NCBI GenBank assembly: GCA_027579435.1
Contig: JANBPK010001472.1
Span: 1-64,000 of the forward strand
Origin: Candolleomyces eurysporus
Taxonomy: Eukaryota; Basidiomycota; Agaricomycetes; Agaricales; Psathyrellaceae
DNA: 64,000 nt
Direction of reading: 5' to 3'
Shown here in pieces: positions 58,255 to 64,000 of the stretch (the first letter of the stretch is position 1; every line of letters begins with the position of its first letter). The notes under the pieces are model-generated. The model had not been told where the DNA came from. It saw only the letters and a list, made by a program, of their open reading frames with translations, and did no database searches. Both the position numbers and the translations under genes were made by a program.

Positions 58255-58861
58255 TAACGCAAGACGGAATGGTGGTGGCCACATATCTATGTTGCTCATC
58301 ACTTCACTTGAACATGCTATTTCTTCGGGTGGTGCTTTTGTGTTCGGTTGGAGAGGGTGAGAACGATTACCGATTTAAGTCGACATTGAGTCCGGAATTG
58401 AGTTTGTTGAAGATACCGGAAATGGATGAGACCCACGATAGCGATTAGGAAACGAGAGACCCGTTTCGCCTCCATTTCACTAAACTAAAGCTCATATTCT
58501 CACGATCGGCTTGAAGTACAGACGATAGACGTGCATGAGTTGCGGCATTAGAGTCCTCCTTCACGCCGTGAACCTAGCTCCCCTTGGCATTTGTTTACTT
58601 TTAGAATGGACAAACAACCTGTTTGGAAATTGGCCGGGTACCTGGGCGATCTAGAGGACAACGGAGACCTCCAAATCGACTCGGAGCTCGGTTTTGAGTG
58701 TCTATCAGATTGTTCGGCTCTAAAACTGACTAAAATCATGAAGGGAAACGAATATAGTTTCCTAACAGAAGTAGCCCCTACTAGAGTGTTTCAGAGCCCC
58801 ACCTAATTTAAAAGGAGAGGAGAGTATCTGGTCTCTCAATATCTTTCACCCCCCGAGAAAA
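58255..58861. promoter_or_regulatory. Upstream region of F-box copy 4
   Basis: About 600 bp. A frame at 58591-58806 (+) is short and has no known domain; it ends just before the gene and is not called. A TTTAAAAGGA sequence at 58807-58816 lies about 50 bp before the ATG and may serve as a TATA-like element. Confidence 0.35.
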
Positions 58862-60546
58862 ATGCAGTCATCCAGCTTTCTTGATTTACCCGTCGATCTC
58901 CACCTGAACATATTGTCTGAGTTGCAGCCCCAGAATCTCGTCGAGCTAGGGAAAGTAAGTTTGACGCTCAATAACAGGGACTTTAAACGATTGACGAATC
59001 ATCCGGTTGGGCTAGACATGCAGGCAGATGCGTCAAATCATCGACGAGAAAATTGTCTGGACTGCGGCCCTACACCGTACATGTCAATCACACAAACTAT
59101 TCAAGCCGTCTTTCCCCATCGAGTTGATGGACGTACGCGATTTGAAGCGCGCTGCACTAGGGCCTAGTCTCCTGGACAGCATGTTACCCAAAGCATTGCA
59201 TACAGAGGGCTACAGGTACCATTCCCTTGTACCAGAAGCGGAGACGACGCTCGTCCGGCCATCGAGCCAGTATAGCAGTACCACGGAGCCCAACCGCGTG
59301 TTCCTCATCCCCGGAGGTCGCTACCTTCTTGCCACTACGAAGTCGTCTTTGATGCTTTGGGATTTGGGCCCTGCCGCGATGGTGTCGAGGGGCGATTGCC
59401 CACAACCTGTGATGCTCGAAACCATCGGAATCAGTGGCTTGTTCCGCATGTCGGTTCCAACCATCCACTGCCCTACAACAGTCTGGTTTATCCTCGCCAT
59501 TCATACGGGGGATGGGCATGCAATACGGTGAGTTGTTACGACACTCGCGCATGTTCAGTGGCTCATACCTTTTCCTTCCATTCATTAGGCTCGTCGCCTA
59601 CGAGCTCGGGCCCATCCCACGTCTTCGACGGCTAGCCGAGATAACCCTCAGATTGTCTCAAGCGAAACATGTCTATCTACGCTGTATTCAAAATGGTATC
59701 GCCTATTTCCAAGTGGAAGGTGCATTCGGTGCATGGAACTTTGTCCATGGCCTCTGTGCATCATGGAGTGGCCCTACGGTAGACCGAGTGAGTAGCTCCG
59801 AATCTCACCGTTTTGCACGACTCAGCTATAATTATTAGCTCTTTGTGACTCGAGATCTCCTCGTTGGCATCGACGTTTCATCCGGAGTTTTGGCATGGAA
59901 AGTTCCTCCTCTGCACAAAGTGGATATAGATGGACTTGGGATGGAGCTTGACGAACTCACTGGTTTCCTCGAGCCATGCTGGGTTGTCAACTATGGGTCC
60001 CATCATGATAAAACCCAAGAAGTCGCTCCTTTTGATCTTGAAGGTGACGTCTTTGGACCGTCGAGAGACGTAAACCCAGAGTCAGGATCGCCACTCACTT
60101 TTATTTATCATCTAATGGGCCAGTCTGGCGAAGATCCTGGCTTATACAGCGCCTTATGGAGGTTCAAACTTGAGATTGCGGACGATCTCAACAGTGCTCG
60201 TCTAACCAAATCCGGTGAAACAGAACAGGTCTTCCTGCACCCTTCCATGTCCGGATTACCGTCCTCTGTTCACCACTCGATCTCGTTTCGTCACGTATTG
60301 ATGATGGCCACGGGATCTGGCCAGTGGCCTAAACTCTTTCATGGGGCCCTGCTCTCGGAAGATGATCGATATCACCGTATCAAGTGGAACATGGTGTTTA
60401 TCAACGTGAAGCATTCAACGGACTTGGTCGAAGGGGCGAGTCTTTGCCAGGCGTCTGGGAGACTAGTGTACATCTGCAATTCCAAGCTGAAGCACGCAGA
60501 TCGCCAGAACGGGATGCACGTCGCTGAATTGTTGAGCCGGAGGTAG
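58862..60546 (+). CDS. F-box-like / propeller-like protein, family copy 4
   Basis: Exons 58862-58954, 59028-59527, 59589-59787 and 59839-60546 join to 499 aa with phases 0, 2 and 0. The F-box-like start is LPVDLHLNILSELQPQNLVE. It continues with FPIELMDVRDLKRAAL, FLIPGGRYLLATTKSSLMLW then DLGP, RCIQNGIAYFQVEGAFGAWN, VTRDLLVGIDVSSGVLAWKV and ISLCQ-like ASLCQASGRLVYIC. The C-terminus is VAELLSRR in place of DYLA. Exon 2 begins at the second of two close AGs; the first would shift the frame. This is the only intact member on the plus strand and it lies between two MITEs of one family. Likely an SCF adaptor. Confidence 0.83.
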
Positions 60547-61657
60547 CAATAAGCCTGACTCGCTGGCCTCAGCTACCAACTCTTGTATTTAATTTTGATT
60601 TCTTAGATTCCAACTGTCGAGGAAACGATAGACCAGATTCCGTTTTTCTCTGCCGATATTTGTTTGGTGGTGTATCCAGCTAAATACTCAAACGTAGCGG
60701 GGCTGAATGTCAGCCCCAAGACCTTCCAGAAGACTGAGGATGAGCGAAGTGCGGTCGGAATTGGGAAAACGAAGCCCGGATGCTCCAAAAGGGAATAAAT
60801 GAAGCGGAATTTGGTCTATTGTTTCCTCGACTGCTGTCATGAGTCATAATCTTCGACATCAATGCTGCAACGGGGTGCACCCAAGCAAACGTGAAATACC
60901 CAAACGCTAATCAGATGCTTGCATATGACATAAGAAGCATTCTCGAGACTTGCCCTTGTACGCCACTGGCAATCATTTCTCTTGTTGACCACTGCTGGGA
61001 ACACCCTCATAGCCCGCTGTCCCTGCCTCGTGTGTACAATCCTTTTTTGAACCACTTTCATTTGCATTATTTTCGTCCGAGTGTTCCTCATCTACCGTCC
61101 CCACAAAACTCAATCGCAGAAGGCTCAATAACAACGCTAGAATAGTTGCTCTCGTGCCTAGATCTTCGCTTTTGCTTTTGTGGTGACGAGAAGGCGATTG
61201 GAAACAATGGAGAGAATTGGGATTAGGACCGTTCGTAAGCCAGATTTTAAAGTAAGGCCGACTCGGTGGCAAAATTAGACATCACAATCACACTAACCAC
61301 GTATGCGTAAAGGACGCCGCACTTATCTACGAGCTCAGAGCGACGGGGAGGCTGTTGGAATCATTGACAGTGCAATCACCCACAAGCACGGAAAATGTAT
61401 AGTATTGAATCCTGGACTCCACAATCTGCACCGTGCACCTCAAACTCATTGGAGGGCGTCATATTTGAGACGTGATAACATTGTTTAGGAGCCGAAGACA
61501 CATCGACTCTAAACATAGTCGTATCCCTGCATCCTCCTGAGGCCGTGGCGAAGCGAGGTAAGTATTGTAAGACGTAAGGCATCCGCTGCGAGAGGCTGGA
61601 AATGGGAGCAATGAGCACCAGAATCAACGGATAAAACTGTACAGACTCGAACGAACC
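60547..61657. other. Intergenic region with MITE copy 3
   Basis: 1.1 kb; apart from the MITE at 60611-60836 I see no supported gene. Frames near 60891-61272 overlap on both strands and carry no known domain. Confidence 0.35.
60611..60836. mobile_element. MITE copy 3, same family
   Basis: The left end CAACTGTCGAGGAAACGATA and the right end, reversed CAGCAGTCGAGGAAACAATA, pair over about 30 bp. The interior shares GATATTTGTTTGGTGG and TACTCAAACGTAGC with copy 2. Here the flanks read TC on both sides instead of TA. Confidence 0.8.
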
Positions 61658-62236
61658 TCAATTTCTAAGCTCTTTCATCCACTCCTTAATCTCATCCAAA
61701 TCATCCTGTTTTCCTGTCGTCACAAAACGCAGCCGAAGTAGGGATTGCAGCGTGCCCAATAGGAGGTGACGATGCTTGTGTCCTTCTGGAATATGTTCCG
61801 CAACAAGCTAACGGCCATACGTGATCGCTTCATCCAAATCGTCGATCCACTGACTCCTTCTGCCATATCGACATCGGAGGCGACAGACGAGCGTTGAGAG
61901 TGAAACCAGCCCTGAGGAATGGGGGTCTTGAAGGTGTTCTCTGCAGAGTTGTATAGCTTCATCGAGGTCCTCAATAGACCCTAGTTTCTCAAAACGATGG
62001 AGTTTATCAGAGAGATTCATGAGTGAATACTGGCGATGGGGGTGGGGATGTGGACGAAGGCTGAGCGCCTCCCGATGCATCGAAATGGCTTCTTCAACGT
62101 AAGAGACACTTGAGGGCAGGACCTCAAGGTTATCAATATTAGATTTATTTATATGAGAGGAAACATTAGCACTGAAATCGAGTCCTCCACTAGCCAGCTG
62201 AGCTCGCTGTGAACTACTTACTCCCTGAGAATACAA
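61658..62236 (-). pseudogene. TPR repeat fragment (CHAT/TPR type), stopped
   Basis: The consensus of large basidiomycete TPR proteins is present: YVEEAISMHREALSLRPHPH, then RQYSLMNLSDKLHRFEKLGS, IEDLDEAIQLCREHL and DDLDEAITYGR. A TAG at 61808-61810 stops the frame, after which LVAEHIPEGHKHRHLLLGTL and QDDLDEIKEWMKELRN continue in the same frame to TGA at 61658. Upstream of 62236 no further repeats are seen, so it is a truncated remnant of a protein that is usually much longer, often with a C-terminal CHAT protease domain. Confidence 0.75.
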
Positions 62237-62344
62237 TCACATCTACTTTCGGTCCAGCTTCTACGTGTTATCCTTAATCTCGATTTATTCTGATACACGC
62301 TATAACTCGATACCTACTTCGATGCACAACAAACATTCATTCCC

Positions 62345-63960
62345 TCAAGCAGCGGTGAAACTGATTTCAGGTAAGGAGGTCCTAGTCGCATGACTTATAG
62401 TCGTCGACACTGCCCCGCAGCCCCCTACCATCGTTGCAGGTTCAGGTCCATACTGCAAGGGGTTGCATCCAGGAAGACGCGGGATATCTGTGAACGTTGT
62501 TAATATACTTATGCACGTCTTACGCGATACTCTCGAAGGCACTTACATTCACCCTCGACTTTCTCGTCCACCGAAGTCTTCTGAACACACGCGTTGATCT
62601 CAGCGTCGGTCTGTACCGTTAACTCAGTGCAAGCTTCCGGCCACCCAAACCCGTCTTGGCAATTATCCATCGCGCGTTGGAGGGAGTCGCCTTCCCAACC
62701 GAAGAGATAGTCGCCGTGTTGCCCATAGCCCGTCCTGCATTCGCCGTGGTCAGCATTCGCACCCATGAGTATAGGGAACGAGGAACGGCTGGGGGGAAAA
62801 CTTACGGATCGCCCATGCTTAGAACCAACGGTTGACTCCCATCCGTCGGCCACATCGAGTTGAAGCGTGCAGTGTCCCAGTAAATCTCGTACAGAATGTG
62901 CGGAACCCGGATAGGGTGAGTATATGGGCAGGTACCAGCGAAACCCAGAATGCCGACGTTAGGGTTAACGGTTCCCATGGGGTACGCCACATGGCTCTTG
63001 AGGGTAGTCAGTGTGAGATTCGGACGGAAAAAATCATGGCAGAAACCCACACTATGGCCGGGAGAGTCGGTATTCTTTCCATCCCAGCACCTGCAATCCG
63101 ACGTTGTCAGAAAGGCGGTCATAAGGCGGAGAGTTTGAGGTAACGCTTACGATGGGAAGAGTATATTCGACCTGATACCGCCATTGCACTTCTTGTTTGG
63201 GAGATGGATGGTATCGTACTGGCCAGCACCCGGAGGGTAGGTATTCGAAGGCCCAAACGGATCGGGGGAGTCCCAACACCTAAACGACAGAGCCCAAGAA
63301 CCGACTCTTGCTGGGTCGGAAGGGACACCAGTTCGGATAGATGGGTCGCCAGTGATCATTCGGAAGCCCTGCCGGAAAAACGTATATGAGATTGAGGAAG
63401 ATCCACAGAAGTGATGACCTGAACCCTCACCTTTGGGAAGGCAGTCACCTTCTGACCACCAGGCTGAACGTAGTACACTGTCATACCGCCATTCGTCGTT
63501 CCAACAAAGTGGTTGGGTATTTGGGGGACACGGAAGAAAGTGCCGTTTGGGTGCTTGAAGTACATTACAGCCGTCCAGTAGTTCGATTTGTCCTCTTTGA
63601 ATCGACAAGTGGTACACGTTGCGAGTGAAGGAATGTCGAGGTCTGGGTGCATTGTCAAGTTGAATCTGCACATATTTTTAACCTTCTCGTCAAAGCTGGG
63701 GTGGAGACCGTTGACTCACGCATCCTAACAGATCATCGAAAAATATGCAGGTTCGATTATCCGTACAGCCGACAGGAAGGTCATGAGAGAAACGTACGCC
63801 GCCAATAATCTGGTGAACATGAGGGGAGACCACGCCGGGCGTCACCAGCCTTAGATAGTACATGATTTAGCCCAAAACTCGGGTCAATGCATGAAAGGCT
63901 TACGGGTCAAAACGTTGAGTAACCAGCTGGGAGCAGCCAAAGCGAAGCAGCGCCCGAGCT
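62345..63960 (-). CDS. DUF1996 secreted protein (partial, 5' end at window edge)
   Basis: The stop is at 62345-62347 (ISFTAA end). The exons read, in order from the edge: RFDPLVTPGVVSPHVHQIIG, DLPVGCTDNRTCIFFDD, MCRFNLTMHPDLDIPSLATC, NYWTAVMYFKHPNGTFFRVP, GGMTVYYVQP, FRMITGDPSIR, FRCWDS, PNKKCNGGIRSNILFPSCWD, SPGHSVGFC, RVPHILYEIYWDTARFN, GDPTGYGQHGDYLFGW and LPGCNPLQYGPEPAT. H-V-H-Q-I and CWDGKN are DUF1996 hallmarks, with many conserved Cys. The upstream frame (AATTWAFLPARALLR) suggests a signal peptide cut by the window end. Family function is unknown; members are secreted or wall-associated and some also carry WSC domains. Confidence 0.85.
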
Positions 63961-64000
63961 GGGAGGAATGCCCAAGTCGTGGCAAGAAGCAGCGAGAAGC

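Noticed and set aside
58591..58806. 71-codon frame upstream of F-box copy 4
   Set aside because: Short, no recognised domain, and no splice sites that would join it to the gene in frame.

Overview
The window looks like genomic DNA of a filamentous basidiomycete, most likely an agaricomycete. Genes are split by short GT-AG introns, mostly about 48-75 nt. The protein families are typical of that group: DUF6699 proteins, a GH30 beta-1,6-glucanase, agaricomycete-type BTB and F-box proteins, Dal5-like transporters, a DUF1996 secreted protein and a TPR/CHAT-type repeat fragment. I cannot name a species. Twelve isolated N characters each sit beside a homopolymer run, which suggests a flow-based (pyrosequencing-type) assembly. 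Four of them can be tested inside the window and all behave as spurious extra bases.

Layout. 1-471 is the 3' end of a WD40 repeat gene. 472-4390 is AT-rich and visibly CpG-poor, with no convincing gene and two hairpin or TIR elements. 4683-5967 (-) is a BTB gene with an in-frame stop. 7336-9083 and 9463-11211 (-) are two intact four-exon F-box/propeller-like genes. 11635-12633 (-) is an SDR oxidoreductase. 13419-14347 (+) and 14967-16384 (-) are two convergent DUF6699 genes. 17138-19611 (-) is GH30. 20283-22353 (-) is an HMG-box regulator. 22354-24954 is unassigned. 24955-27619 (-) is a Dal5-like MFS transporter. 28440-29050 is a decayed paralogue of the unknown gene at 29864-30925 (-). 31775-33223 (-) is actin, complete at 375 aa in seven exons including a 6-nt microexon. 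33224-35927 holds a MITE-like element and a hairpin.

35928-37892 (-) is a third intact F-box/propeller gene, and 39069-40507 (-) is its decayed duplicate. 42084-43674 (-) is BUB3. The largest structure is an inverted duplication of about 4.7 kb per arm, 43973-48665 and 51053-55740. Each arm holds a Dal5-like transporter and a secreted ricin-B-type lectin in tail-to-tail order. The 2.4 kb spacer is built of F-box remnants. 55886-57350 (+) is another decayed F-box/propeller copy whose last codons are split by a TA-targeting MITE. Three members of that MITE family surround the intact fourth gene at 58862-60546 (+). 61658-62236 (-) is a TPR pseudogene and 62345-63960 (-) a partial DUF1996 gene.

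Conserved single-copy genes (actin, BUB3, HMG box, GH30) alternate with expanding and decaying families (F-box/propeller, transporter plus lectin). The F-box and BTB proteins would act as substrate adaptors of cullin ubiquitin ligases. The F-box family is defined by a shared four-exon layout with intron phases 0/2/0 and a conserved C-terminal DYLA-like ending, and it is the most distinctive protein family in the window.
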